Shown: positions 11,300 through 21,800 of the stretch, in pieces
How positions within the stretch are numbered: position 1 is the first letter of the stretch
How the letters are laid out: the number at the start of each line of letters is the position of its first letter
Source of the DNA: an uncultured Sphingobacteriaceae bacterium
Lineage (GTDB): Bacteria > Bacteroidota > Bacteroidia > Sphingobacteriales > Sphingobacteriaceae
NCBI GenBank assembly: GCA_946887045.1
Contig: CAMPKC010000005.1
Span: forward strand, 1-64,000
Length of the DNA: 64,000 nucleotides
Direction: 5' to 3'
Notes under the pieces: model-generated
The model's input: the letters and a program-made list of their open reading frames with translations, nothing else
Databases searched by the model: none
Told to the model about the DNA's origin: nothing
Made by a program: the position numbers and the translations under genes

Positions 11300-12769
11300 T
11301 TATTGCCTTTCGAACTTGATAGTTTCGTATAATACGTCCACAGTGATTTTATAATTACCAGCCTGTGCTGCTGTAATTTTCCATTTATTATCAGGACTAC
11401 CACCTGGAACAAACTTCATCTCGGTACTTTCAGCTCCTTCATTCGCAATTACAGGCATATAGAAATCGCCTCCCCAATTACCTTTTGCAATCGGCATTTT
11501 AAACTCGCCGGATGTTAATGGGCCGGTAAAAGTAAAGATGTTAGGGTTGGTAGAACTTTTTACTAAAGGAGTGGGATTATCAATATTCCAGCCTGCAGGA
11601 GTTGCATCTCCTACTAAATAAAGCTCTGCGGGGGCAGTAAAAGGCTTGATGTGAATTTTCATATTCTCCAGGTCAAGTTTGATTTTATAAGCACCCGGAG
11701 TGGTAATTTTCCATTTATTATCAGGACTGCCACCTGCTGTTAACTGAACTCCTGTTAAATTCAAATCCTGAGCATTTACTAAAGGCATGTAATAATCTGT
11801 ACCCCAATTGCCTTTTGCTGTCGGAATTTTAAATTCTCCCGCATTGAGAACTCCGTTAAAAGTAAATACGAAAGGATTTGATCTATCAACACGCATTGGA
11901 TTTGGATTGTCGATATTCCAGCCATTAGGTGTAGCATCTCCGACTACCCATAATTGAGAGTATGGCGGAGCACTTCCCTCGGCAATAGAAATAGACAAAT
12001 CAAGCAGGTTTACAGAAATCACATACCTGCCTGCAGTAGCTATTGCAAATTTATCATCCGGCTGGCTATCAGATGTACGTAATACTAGTTGATTAGCTGT
12101 TGCACCCTTATTATACGAAGGCGAAAAGGACCCTTTGGTAGTAATAAACTTAAATTCACCAGCATTTAACTTTCCTTCAAAAGTGAATCTTCCGGGAATG
12201 GAGTTATTCAAACTAAGCGCAGTTGCATTGTCTGCACTCCAACCATTCGGAGCAGCATCTCCTATGATAAACAAGGTTGTTGTAACCGGCTGATACGTTG
12301 TTACTTTGAATGTTGTAGTTGTGGAATCGCCAAGATTGGTTCCCGATACCTTTGAAACTATTTTAGCCTCTATCGTTCCCTCAACACCCGGCGTTAAATT
12401 TAATTGGCTTAATAAAGAATTAAAATCCTGAACAGTATATTTTTTTTGAAAGGTGGTTTTTCCAAGATCTTCAACTACTGCATTCTGAAAGTTGTTACCT
12501 TCCCTATCGATATATAATTTATACGACATTGAAGAATTGGTTCCATAATTAGATCCAGTGGTCCAGCTAAGTTGAAATATCTCTTTAGCGTACTCACTTT
12601 CGTTAAGTAGCACAGATTGTTTGCTGGCGGTTAATTCCAAAGGCTTATTCACGCTTTGGTCAAATTCCTCATATATATCTTTTTTACAAGACGAGGCAAA
12701 AACAGTTGCTACCAGCAAAAGTACAACTGAAAACCAGCCTTTATTGTGCATTGTTAAAATTCGTTTCAT
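11300..12769 (-). CDS. SusE/SusF-like outer-membrane glycan-binding lipoprotein
   Basis: A 489-residue surface lipoprotein (lipobox ending in the Cys of ASSCKK, about residue 28). After an N-terminal Ig-like SusE domain (about 35-160) there are three tandem starch-binding-like domains, each opening with a near-identical motif: FIIGDAAPNGW, WVVGDATPNGW and YLVGDATPAGW, at roughly residues 167, 272 and 385. This is the SusE/SusF arrangement, which binds alpha-glucan at the cell surface without cutting it. It lies 29 bases after susD. The tandem repeats are close enough to suggest recent internal duplication. Ligand specificity for dextran is inferred from the neighbours. Confidence 0.88.
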   Translation of the reverse strand: MKRILTMHNKGWFSVVLLLVATVFASSCKKDIYEEFDQSVNKPLELTASKQSVLLNESEYAKEIFQLSWTTGSNYGTNSSMSYKLYIDREGNNFQNAVVEDLGKTTFQKKYTVQDFNSLLSQLNLTPGVEGTIEAKIVSKVSGTNLGDSTTTTFKVTTYQPVTTTLFIIGDAAPNGWSADNATALSLNNSIPGRFTFEGKLNAGEFKFITTKGSFSPSYNKGATANQLVLRTSDSQPDDKFAIATAGRYVISVNLLDLSISIAEGSAPPYSQLWVVGDATPNGWNIDNPNPMRVDRSNPFVFTFNGVLNAGEFKIPTAKGNWGTDYYMPLVNAQDLNLTGVQLTAGGSPDNKWKITTPGAYKIKLDLENMKIHIKPFTAPAELYLVGDATPAGWNIDNPTPLVKSSTNPNIFTFTGPLTSGEFKMPIAKGNWGGDFYMPVIANEGAESTEMKFVPGGSPDNKWKITAAQAGNYKITVDVLYETIKFERQ

Positions 12770-12798
12770 ATCTGTATTATATGTTGGTTAATACGTGA

Positions 12799-14313
12799 TT
12801 AATACCCAGGATTTTGAACCAGGTTCTTATTAGCATCCATTTCCTTCTGAGGAATTGGTAATAGCATATGTTTAGTACTTGCGTTTGATCTTCCGATTGA
12901 GTGTAAAAACGGGACGAAGTATTGTCCGTTATCATATCGGACAATATCGAACCAACGATGACCTTCAAAAGCCAGCTCTAAGCGACGCTCTTTACGAATA
13001 GCATCTCTTAAAGCACTTTGAGATAAGCCAGTGATATTTCCCAAGCCAGCTCTTAAACGTACACGATTTAAAGGTCCGCCATTATTGATGCTCGTAGCTG
13101 ACGCTTGAGCTTCTGGCGTTCTGCCAAGTTCGTTTAAAGCTTCTGCTTGCATTAATAAAACATCCGAATAGCGCAATACAGGAAAATTAGCAGGGCTTGT
13201 GTTATAATCGGGAGAAATTGATTTTGGCACCAGGAACTTCCGGAGATTAAATCCTGTATTTGAAAATGACTTTTTATACGTCTTTCCGTCAAAAGCGGGT
13301 CCTCCTTCATAAAGAATAGTTTTATCCTTTCTTAAGTCACCGTTTTCATATTGATTAACAAATTCCTGAGTGGGTTGATTCCATCCATAAGAACCCGCTA
13401 CAAAATCAGAGTTTCTTGGACCCGTAAATGTGCTGACCCATGAAGCCATGTTGTCGTTATTCCCAAAGAAATCCACATCGCTTGCCTTTCCATAATATTG
13501 CACTTCAAATAAGGATTCTGCTCCATTTTTCTTTAGTGGATTAAAATTGTCACTGTAGTCAGGCAGTAAGGTATATCCAAGAGAAGTTACCTGCTCGCAC
13601 AGCTCAACTGTTTTCTGATAATCACCCAGAGTAAGATATACCTTGGCCAGCAGCCCCGCAGCAGAACCTTTTGAAGCTCTTCCAACATCACTACCACTGT
13701 ATGACTCTTTTTGAGGCAACATAGCTATGGCATCGGTAAGATCCTGAACAATCGTTTCATAAACCTTTTCCTTAGAAGTTCTTGCAGGATATAAAAAAGA
13801 ATCATCGGGAGTTGAAGGAGCTTCAGTATACAAAGGAACGTCACCAAAAGCTCTAACCAGAATGAAATAATAGTTGGCTCTTAAAAATTTCGCTTCACCA
13901 ATAATTCTGTCTTTGATTCCTTGAGAGATTGCCATATTCGGAACCTCTCGTAATATAACGTTACAACGAAGAATTCCCGGAAAAGGCCCTCTCCATAAAT
14001 CTATGGCTGCTTCATTCGCTGTTGTGGTTAAAAAGTTTGAGACGTCTTGCGTTGCGATACCGTCATTAGCGCCGCCAGCTCCAACGATGCTGTTTCCGGC
14101 CCAAATATCGGTTCCCCAAATCTGAAAGTTATAAAGCTTTGGCCATTGTAATGGCTGGTAAGCGCCATTTATAGCGGCAACAGCATCGTCTTCGGTTTTG
14201 AAAAATGTTTGAGGATTAATACTATCAAGAGGAACTCGATCCAGGTACTTCTCACAACCAGTGAAACTGATCATTAGCAATATTGCGGCTGTATATTTTG
14301 CGAATATTTTCAT
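12799..14313 (-). CDS. SusD/RagB family nutrient-binding lipoprotein
   Basis: A 504-residue outer-membrane lipoprotein (lipobox FTGC, Cys20). The N-terminal segment with PQTFFKTEDDAVAAINGAY and the C-terminal segment with RKERRLELAFEGHRWFDIVRY are characteristic of SusD proteins, which form the lid of the SusC transporter and bind the glycan. It follows susC by 18 bases. In this locus it should recognise dextran-derived oligosaccharides. Confidence 0.95.
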   Translation of the reverse strand: MKIFAKYTAAILLMISFTGCEKYLDRVPLDSINPQTFFKTEDDAVAAINGAYQPLQWPKLYNFQIWGTDIWAGNSIVGAGGANDGIATQDVSNFLTTTANEAAIDLWRGPFPGILRCNVILREVPNMAISQGIKDRIIGEAKFLRANYYFILVRAFGDVPLYTEAPSTPDDSFLYPARTSKEKVYETIVQDLTDAIAMLPQKESYSGSDVGRASKGSAAGLLAKVYLTLGDYQKTVELCEQVTSLGYTLLPDYSDNFNPLKKNGAESLFEVQYYGKASDVDFFGNNDNMASWVSTFTGPRNSDFVAGSYGWNQPTQEFVNQYENGDLRKDKTILYEGGPAFDGKTYKKSFSNTGFNLRKFLVPKSISPDYNTSPANFPVLRYSDVLLMQAEALNELGRTPEAQASATSINNGGPLNRVRLRAGLGNITGLSQSALRDAIRKERRLELAFEGHRWFDIVRYDNGQYFVPFLHSIGRSNASTKHMLLPIPQKEMDANKNLVQNPGY

Positions 14314-14331
14314 TGTCTTAATTTCTTTTGA

Positions 14332-17300
14332 TTAAAAGCCTATGTTAATTCCAGCACTTACAATCCTGGTAATAGGATATAAGCTCATATCAATTCCGTT
14401 TGACGAAACTTCCGGATCGAATCCGGTATACTTTGTGAAAGTCAGTAAGTTCTGCCCTGAGACATATAGCCTTGCTGTGTTCATTTTAGCATGTTTAATC
14501 AGGCTTTTAGGCAGAGTATAACCTAGTGTTACATTTTTCAGCCTTAAATACGACCCATCTTCTATAAAGCGGGTAGATGGCCTGGTATTTTTATTCGGGT
14601 CGTTAAACACTGCACGGGGAACCTCATTACTGGTATTAGGACCTGTCCAGCGATTTAAAACCGCAGTAGTCTGATTTTGAGCTACAGCCATTCCTTCCTG
14701 GTAAATCCGGTTTCCGTTTAAAATACTGTTACCTTCAACACCTTGTAAAAACACGCTGAAATCAAGGTTCTTCCAGTTTACTGAGTTATTCAACGCAAAA
14801 GTAAAGCGCGGGTTAGGGTCGCCAATGAACGTACGGTCTGCATCATTAATCTGCCCGTCGTTATTTATATCAAGAAATTTTAAATCCCCGGGTGCGGTAC
14901 TATTATAGGTATCACTTCCCTGTTGTTGTTTGGCATAATTGTCTACCTCCTCCTGAGTTTGGAAGATTCCGGTCGCGATTACCCCGTAGAATGAATTTAC
15001 CGGGTATCCATTTTTTTGAATATTGGTATTCTGGCTAGCAAGACTTCCACCATAAATTGGCACATCGCCATTTAAACTAACCACCTTATTTTGATTATAG
15101 GACACATTGAAGTTTGTATTCCATTCAAAAGAATTTGATTTTACATTCTGGGAGCTTATAGAAAGCTCAATCCCTTTATTACTAACTTTTCCGGCATTTA
15201 TACTTGGTACAATCTGATCTGAGTAACCTGTTAAAGCCGGTACCGCCATTGGCACCAACATATCATTAGTATTTTTAATGTATGCTTCAGCAGTAACATT
15301 CATCCGGCCATTAATCAACACTGCATCAAGGGCGATATTCGATTGTGCTACTTCTTCCCAATGCACATTTCCGTTCGGCAATACCAAAGGCACTACCGAA
15401 TTAACTATAGTTCCGTTAAATACGTACTGATTTGTCGACAATATTGAAGCATATGCATAATTTCCTATGCTCTGATTACCTGTCACCCCATATCCTGCAC
15501 GAAAAGCCAGGTCTTGAATGAAGTTATTTTTATTGAAAAAACTTTCATTAGAAATGCGCCATTTTACTGAAGCCGAAGGAAAAGTTCCCCAACGATGACT
15601 GGAACCAAAGCGACTGCTGGCATCGCGTCTCACTGTGGCTGTTACCAGATATTTATCTTTATACGCGTAATTAGCACGTGCTAATAAAGAAAACAATGCC
15701 CAGTCGCTTGCATTACCGCTTGCAGTTGGCAACATTGTACCATTATTAAGTTGTTGAGCACCATCACTAATAAAATTTGCTTTTGATGCGCTTACATAAT
15801 CAAAGCGGTTATCTTGTGCACTTGTACCAGCTAATAGAGTTAGATGATGTACATCATTGAAAAAAGAATCGTAGGTTAAAGTATTATCCCACAAATAGGT
15901 AAGATTCTTATTAAAAGATGAGTTTAAAGTACTAAATGGCTGACTTATGGGTTTCCAATCATATTTAGGAGACCATCCCCTGCTATCCCAGAATGATGCC
16001 TGGAGACCAAATGTTGATTTAAATTTTAATTGGGGGATAAGAGTTACTTCTCCACTTAAATTACCCAACACATTGTATCCAAGAGTTTTATTATCATTAA
16101 TTGTAGCTTCACCAATCGGGTTTCTAACATCTCCGTACCAGCTGCTTTGCCCCTCTGGCCCAGACCATGTGCCGTCGGCATTATAAACTGGCTGCACTGG
16201 AAGTGCAGACATAGCATTACGAATATTGATTGATCCGCTTGATTTTCGATCGTGACTTAAGGTAAGGTTATTTGAAAACCTGAGCCAGTCAAACACTTTA
16301 GAATCTGTATTTACTTGTATTGCAAATCTTTTATATTTGTTATTAATTGCGATGCCAGCCTCATCCAATAAAGTTCCTGACACATAATAGGTTGATTTAT
16401 CTCCTCCACCCGAATAAGCAAGAGAAAAGGAATTAGTTGGAGTGGTCTTTAAAAGCTCATTAAGCCAATCTGTGCTGGTTGTAAACGAACTCGGGTCTGC
16501 ATATGCAGGATTCAAAGTCTGACCATTTGCCGCCATCATTTCATTATGAAGTGCGGCAAATTGAGAAGCATTTAACATCTCTACCGTATTGGTAGCAGAT
16601 CTTACTCCGGTCATCGCTTTAAAATCTAATTTCCCTTTACCGGCTACTCCTTTTTTGGTGGTAATAAGTATTACCCCGTTTGCACCTCGCGCACCATAAA
16701 TTGCAGAAGCCGAAGCATCCTTTAAGATGTCCATGGTAGAAATATCATCGGTACTGATAGTATTTAGAGGCACATTTGAGGGTACGCCATCAATAACAAT
16801 TAAGGGATCGCTATCATTAATTGTACCTACTCCCCTAACCCTGATGGTTACGTTGCTGCCTGGTGCACCAGAGGAAATGACCTGAACTCCGGCAGCCCTC
16901 CCTTGCAATGCCTGCCCTGCATCAGAAACTGGAAGTGATTTGACATCTTTCATATTCACCGATGCTATCGATCCGGTTAAGTCGCTCCGCTTTTGAGTAC
17001 CATAACCAATTACAACAACTTCATTCAGTAATTTTGAGTCTTCCTTTAACTCGACAGTAAGAGATGTTCTGCCAGTAATGGATATTTCGCGTTTTTCAAA
17101 ACCGACAAAGGAAAAGGCGAGAACAGAATTCTCGTCAGCAACATTAATTGAAAAGTTTCCGTTGATATCTGTAATTACTCCGTTAGAGGTACCTTTCTCA
17201 ATTACCGAAACACCCGGCAAGCCGTCGCCCTTTTCGTCTGTAACCTTTCCTTTCACAGTAATAGCCTGTGTGCTTTTTAGGCTTACACCAATACTTTTAC

Positions 17301-17433
17301 CCGTTACCGGTTTACTTTTTACGCCTGAATTTGAAAATGCAAGCGATGGCAACATCACCGCTATGAGAACCTGATTGATGGTAATTCTACTACCGCTCAG
17401 CCATTTACTTTTTTGTAACATACAAAATTTCAT
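14332..17433 (-). CDS. SusC/RagA family TonB-dependent transporter (dextran locus)
   Basis: A 1033-residue outer-membrane beta-barrel that imports oligosaccharides using TonB energy. A signal peptide (about 1-37) is followed by a carboxypeptidase-regulatory-like domain (about 55-135, GKVTDEKGDGLPGVSV), a TonB plug (about 145-255) that ends in the SusC signature GARGANGVILITTKKG, and a 22-strand barrel finishing in phenylalanine. It is the first gene of a seven-gene operon. The ATG at 17433 precedes a hydrophobic stretch, and residues 1-20 are longer than a usual signal n-region, so an internal start (for example Met5) is possible. The candidate HTCS operator lies about 260 bases upstream. Confidence 0.96.
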   Translation of the reverse strand: MKFCMLQKSKWLSGSRITINQVLIAVMLPSLAFSNSGVKSKPVTGKSIGVSLKSTQAITVKGKVTDEKGDGLPGVSVIEKGTSNGVITDINGNFSINVADENSVLAFSFVGFEKREISITGRTSLTVELKEDSKLLNEVVVIGYGTQKRSDLTGSIASVNMKDVKSLPVSDAGQALQGRAAGVQVISSGAPGSNVTIRVRGVGTINDSDPLIVIDGVPSNVPLNTISTDDISTMDILKDASASAIYGARGANGVILITTKKGVAGKGKLDFKAMTGVRSATNTVEMLNASQFAALHNEMMAANGQTLNPAYADPSSFTTSTDWLNELLKTTPTNSFSLAYSGGGDKSTYYVSGTLLDEAGIAINNKYKRFAIQVNTDSKVFDWLRFSNNLTLSHDRKSSGSINIRNAMSALPVQPVYNADGTWSGPEGQSSWYGDVRNPIGEATINDNKTLGYNVLGNLSGEVTLIPQLKFKSTFGLQASFWDSRGWSPKYDWKPISQPFSTLNSSFNKNLTYLWDNTLTYDSFFNDVHHLTLLAGTSAQDNRFDYVSASKANFISDGAQQLNNGTMLPTASGNASDWALFSLLARANYAYKDKYLVTATVRRDASSRFGSSHRWGTFPSASVKWRISNESFFNKNNFIQDLAFRAGYGVTGNQSIGNYAYASILSTNQYVFNGTIVNSVVPLVLPNGNVHWEEVAQSNIALDAVLINGRMNVTAEAYIKNTNDMLVPMAVPALTGYSDQIVPSINAGKVSNKGIELSISSQNVKSNSFEWNTNFNVSYNQNKVVSLNGDVPIYGGSLASQNTNIQKNGYPVNSFYGVIATGIFQTQEEVDNYAKQQQGSDTYNSTAPGDLKFLDINNDGQINDADRTFIGDPNPRFTFALNNSVNWKNLDFSVFLQGVEGNSILNGNRIYQEGMAVAQNQTTAVLNRWTGPNTSNEVPRAVFNDPNKNTRPSTRFIEDGSYLRLKNVTLGYTLPKSLIKHAKMNTARLYVSGQNLLTFTKYTGFDPEVSSNGIDMSLYPITRIVSAGINIGF

Positions 17434-17770
17434 GATTATAATTTTGATTAATAAGGTTTATGCCTGGAGAGGAAAACATAATAGTTTTTTTACTCATCCA
17501 CTTTAATAATAGTATTTAAAAGGCTGGATTATCCAGAATTAAGCAAGTAATTAATCTTCATATATTATTTCGTTTAAATTGGTTGGTTGTGTTATTTAAA
17601 CTCAATCCCTTAAGTACTTTCGGGGAGACGAGCATTAAATAATCACTATACGAAAATGAGATTTTGAAATGAAAGAGAATAATCAGGGATTATCAATAAA
17701 CATTCAAAATGTATCATTTAAAAACGAAGTTCTATAGCTTAAATTCGAATACAATAGTCCTATTAGCGGT
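17434..17770. other. Regulatory intergenic region upstream of the dextran operon
   Basis: No gene is seen. It contains the candidate operator at 17691-17716 and a CTGGAT/ATCCAG inverted repeat at 17524-17536 in the presumed susC leader. No convincing TTTG/TAnnTTTG promoter is visible, as would fit an activator-dependent promoter. Confidence 0.55.
17691..17716 (-). promoter_or_regulatory. Candidate HTCS operator, copy 2
   Basis: This 26-bp copy matches 3537-3562 with two mismatches, again flanked by TATCA half-sites 21 bp apart. It lies 258 bases upstream of the susC ATG and 54 bases after the ROK stop codon, so the dextran operon most likely has its own promoter here. Confidence 0.6.
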
Positions 17771-18658
17771 TTATAATTCCCTGTCTACCATATTATGCTC
17801 ATACCAGATAGAGGCAGCCCCTATCACTGTTGCAACTTCCCCTAAAAAGGTCCGAAAAACGGGTGTGTTCAGTTTACGTTCTTTTAACAGCTGAGTCAGT
17901 TTTTCAAAAAAGAACCTATTTGAAGCTTGCATATTTCCTCCTATTACTATTGCCTCAGGCGCTTCTGACTCTATTACACCCGTAAGAAAATGCGCAAGGT
18001 TCGCAGCGAACTCATCGAAAACATATTGTACAAATGGACTCGACTCAAAGGTCTTCATCTCGGCCAGATCATTCACCTCAATACCTGATAAGTCTTTAAA
18101 ACGAGATATCAAGTATCTTGAAGACAAAAAATCTTCGGCAATTCCTCCTTTAAAGGACGCGGCCCATAAATTTGCGTCCCAAACTTTTCCATTTGAGTAA
18201 AAGGCCGAACCCAGGCCCATACCCAAAGTAATTCCAAATGATTTTTTGTAATATCTTACAGCCCCACCAAACACTTCTCCTTGGAAAAAACAAACGGAGT
18301 CGTTAATCAAACGGATCAAGGATGGAGATGTATCAATCTCGATGGCTAAAAGTTCCTTTATGTTTGAGTGATATAAACTGCCATATCTTTCAATATCCTT
18401 ATTTAAAAACAAACCTGAAACGTAATCACATGGACCTGGAAGTCCTAACCCGATCTGAAGATTTTTCTCATTAGAATATACCGCGACCTCCTTAATCACA
18501 TTTGACCAGGAATTGATAATAACTTTCTTTGAAGCTCTGGGATCAACTTTTCTTCGCCTCAAAGTATTCTGCACTATTTTCCTTGTTTCTAAGTTTACCA
18601 GGCCGGCAGAAATGTAGCAATCTTCAATGATGGCCCCTATAGCGGTATTATTTTCCAT
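17771..18658 (-). CDS. ROK family protein, diverged at the phosphate-binding motif
   Basis: A 295-residue protein of ROK (repressor/ORF/kinase) type without an N-terminal helix-turn-helix, so of sugar-kinase architecture. It keeps an aspartate at the catalytic position (Asp120 in LINDS), a second phosphate loop (GMGLGSA, about 146-152) and the IGGN adenosine segment. The usual N-terminal D-x-GGT-K phosphate-1 motif is replaced by GAIIEDCYI, and the ROK zinc-binding CxCGxxGC motif is absent. It may be a divergent glucokinase or a non-catalytic sugar sensor. It sits between the HTCS gene (divergent) and the SusC operon (same strand), so a role in dextran-derived glucose metabolism or sensing is likely by context. 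Confidence 0.75.
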   Translation of the reverse strand: MENNTAIGAIIEDCYISAGLVNLETRKIVQNTLRRRKVDPRASKKVIINSWSNVIKEVAVYSNEKNLQIGLGLPGPCDYVSGLFLNKDIERYGSLYHSNIKELLAIEIDTSPSLIRLINDSVCFFQGEVFGGAVRYYKKSFGITLGMGLGSAFYSNGKVWDANLWAASFKGGIAEDFLSSRYLISRFKDLSGIEVNDLAEMKTFESSPFVQYVFDEFAANLAHFLTGVIESEAPEAIVIGGNMQASNRFFFEKLTQLLKERKLNTPVFRTFLGEVATVIGAASIWYEHNMVDREL

Positions 18659-18865
18659 TTTGATCAGATAAAGAGTGTATATTCCCCTTGATGGTTTTTT
18701 TATTGATTCGAAGTTCCATTATCTTTCGAATAAGAGAAAATCAACCCTAATCAATTTCAAATCAAATTGTCTCAAAATTTAGTTTTACTTGTCTGGCTAC
18801 TTGAGACGTAATATCTTTATTAATTATAAGCCGTTATAATACCAGCAATTCTTATCAGACCAGTT

Positions 18866-21800
18866 TTGAGATTTCTCTACTATATATTTGTTATTCTTTT
18901 TTTTGCGAAGCCCGCCTTCTCGCAACCTTCCAACTATTATTTTAAAAATTATCAGGTTTCGAGAGGCTTATCCAGCAATACGGTAACTGCTATTACACAA
19001 GACAAAAAAGGGTTTATGTGGTTCGGGACCAGAAATGGGTTGAACCGATTTGATGGTAATAATTTTAAGGTCTTTAAAAGTAAACTTTCCGACACCTCAA
19101 GCATCGGCAGTAACTCTATATTGAGCCTATTTGAAGATGAAGAAGAGCAATTGTGGGTAGGCACCTATAAAGGAATTTATATTTATGATGCAAGGGAAGA
19201 AAAATTTTCTCCGTTTAAGCTCATCCCACCAGGAGAGGTTAGATATCTGCAGGGCGACAAAGACCACAATATGTGGGTAGTTTCAAATCAAATTTTATAT
19301 CAGTATAATTTAAAAAACCATAAACTCACGTCGCATATCTTTAAAAACAATCCAACTATAGCGCTGCATATTTCGGAGCAAGGCACCTTATGGATTTCGA
19401 CGGTTAATGGTTTGGTAAAAAAACTAAACAAGAAAACCTCGAGGTTTACGACCTATGATATAGTTAGCATTTTCAAAAAGGATCTTACAATAATAAATGC
19501 GATGTACTCGATCGGAGATACTACATTAATTATTGGCACCAATAAACATGCGCTGCTGTTAAATACAAAAACACTCACGCTGGAAAGTCTTTTTGGCCAA
19601 AATAATCCTATCAAAACTGTTCATGTTCATACGATATTAAAAAATCCGGACTCAAATTACTGGCTCGGAACCGAAACGGGTTTAATCATAACAAACATCC
19701 ATAGCAAAAAAACCTCACTTGTTGCTAAAGAAGTCAGTAACCCATATTCAATAAACGATAATATCATATCATCTCTTTACGAAGACATTGAGGGTGGAAT
19801 TTGGATTGCGACATATTTTGGAGGGATAAATTACTACTCCAAGCATTTTAATAACTTCCAGAAGTATTTTCCCGAACCTGGCAAAAATAGTATAAGCGGA
19901 AATCTTGTTCACGAAATCTGTAAAGATCAGTATGGCAAGTTGTGGATAGGGACTGAAGATGCCGGACTAAATCAAATGGATCCCCAAACGGGGCATATAA
20001 AAAGATTTAAACCCAATGGCCCGGGGAGCTTGTCTTATCACAACATTCACGGACTTGTGGCCGACGGTGATAAACTATGGATAGGCACATACGAACATGG
20101 GCTTGATGTTATGGACTTGAAGACGAATAAAGTTATCAGACATTACAATGCAGGCCCGAATTCATTTACGAGCGATTTTATAATTACTTTATATAAAACC
20201 AAAAAGGCTGACATTTTGGTTGGAACCTGGAACGGGTTATTTAAATACAACAGGGGAAATGATAACTTCTCGCCTATACCCTTTTTTAACGGACATATTC
20301 AAAGCATAGTTGAAGATGATAAAGGAACTATATGGGTAGGAACATACGGCGGTGGCTTATACTATTATAATCCGGCAACAAACAAAAAAGGCAGAATTGA
20401 ATATAAACAGGGTAAAAGCAATGGCTTAATCAGCAATTACATAAACAATCTTTATCAGGATGATAAGAAGAATTTTTGGCTCTGTACCGAGGGCGGACTT
20501 TCTAAATTAAATCCGGCCACCGGCAAAATAATAAATTACACTTTTGAAGACGGCTTACCGGACAACCAGATTTTTAGAATAGTTGAAGACAAAAACGGCT
20601 CATTTTGGATCTCAACATCCAAGGGATTGAGCCACTTCAATCCGGAAACGACAACCTTCATCAACTACAATACAAGCCATGGGCTACCTACCGAGCAATT
20701 TAATTACAACTCTTCTTTTAAGAACAGTGACGGAACTCTGTTCTTCGGAACCGTTAGAGGATTAATCAGCTTTAAACCTTCTCAATTTATCAGAAACAGG
20801 TTTGTGCCGCCCGTTTATATTACCGGGATTAAAGTAAATAACGAAGATGTTGAGATAAACAAGGAGGGTTCCTTGCTTAAACAAGCATTAATGTACTCTG
20901 AGAGCCTTACTCTTCCTTATGACAAAGCCAATATAAGTCTTGATGTTGCAGCCCTCAGCTATGTTATTCCAGAAATGAACAGCTATTTGTATAAGATGGA
21001 AGGTATCGATAAAAACTGGATAGCTTTAAAAGAGTACCGAAAGATTTTCTACACCAACTTACCTCCGGGAAATTATGTTTTAAAGATTAAAGGCTCTAAC
21101 AATGAAAGCATTTGGAACCAAAATGAAACATCACTCGCAATAAAGATAACACCGCCGTTTTGGGCAACAAACGTGGCTTATCTGGTTTATATTTTGATTA
21201 TTGTATCTATAATTTTTATAATATTCTGGTACTACCGCCTCGCCCTATTCGAAAAAAGTAAACGCCGGATTGAGATTATGGAAATCAATAAAGAACGTGA
21301 GATTTATAATGCAAAGATTGAGTTCTTTACAAATGTGGCACATGAAATCAGAACGCCGTTAACCTTAATTAAAATGCCGCTGGATAAATTAATTTCCACG
21401 CAATCAGATGATCCTGAAACTACAGAAAGTTTGAACATGATGAAGAAAAACACCAACAGGCTTATTGACCTAACGAATCAATTACTCGATTTCAGAAAAG
21501 CTGAAGCGAACAAATTCAGTCTGAACTTCTCAAACACAAACATTAATGAGCTTTTAAATGATGTGTTCTTCACTTTTAAGCCTGCGGCCGAACAAAAAGA
21601 TCTGAATTATAAGCTTGAACTACCCCGAATTGCACTCCAGGCGTTTGTCGACCAGGAAGCACTTAAAAAAATCATCAGCAATCTTATAAATAACGCAATC
21701 AAGTATGCGAATGAAAAAGTGCTCGTGAAATTATTACCGTTTTCCAGTGATGACATTGTTTTTAATATCGAATTTAGAAACGATGGTTACATAATTCCCG

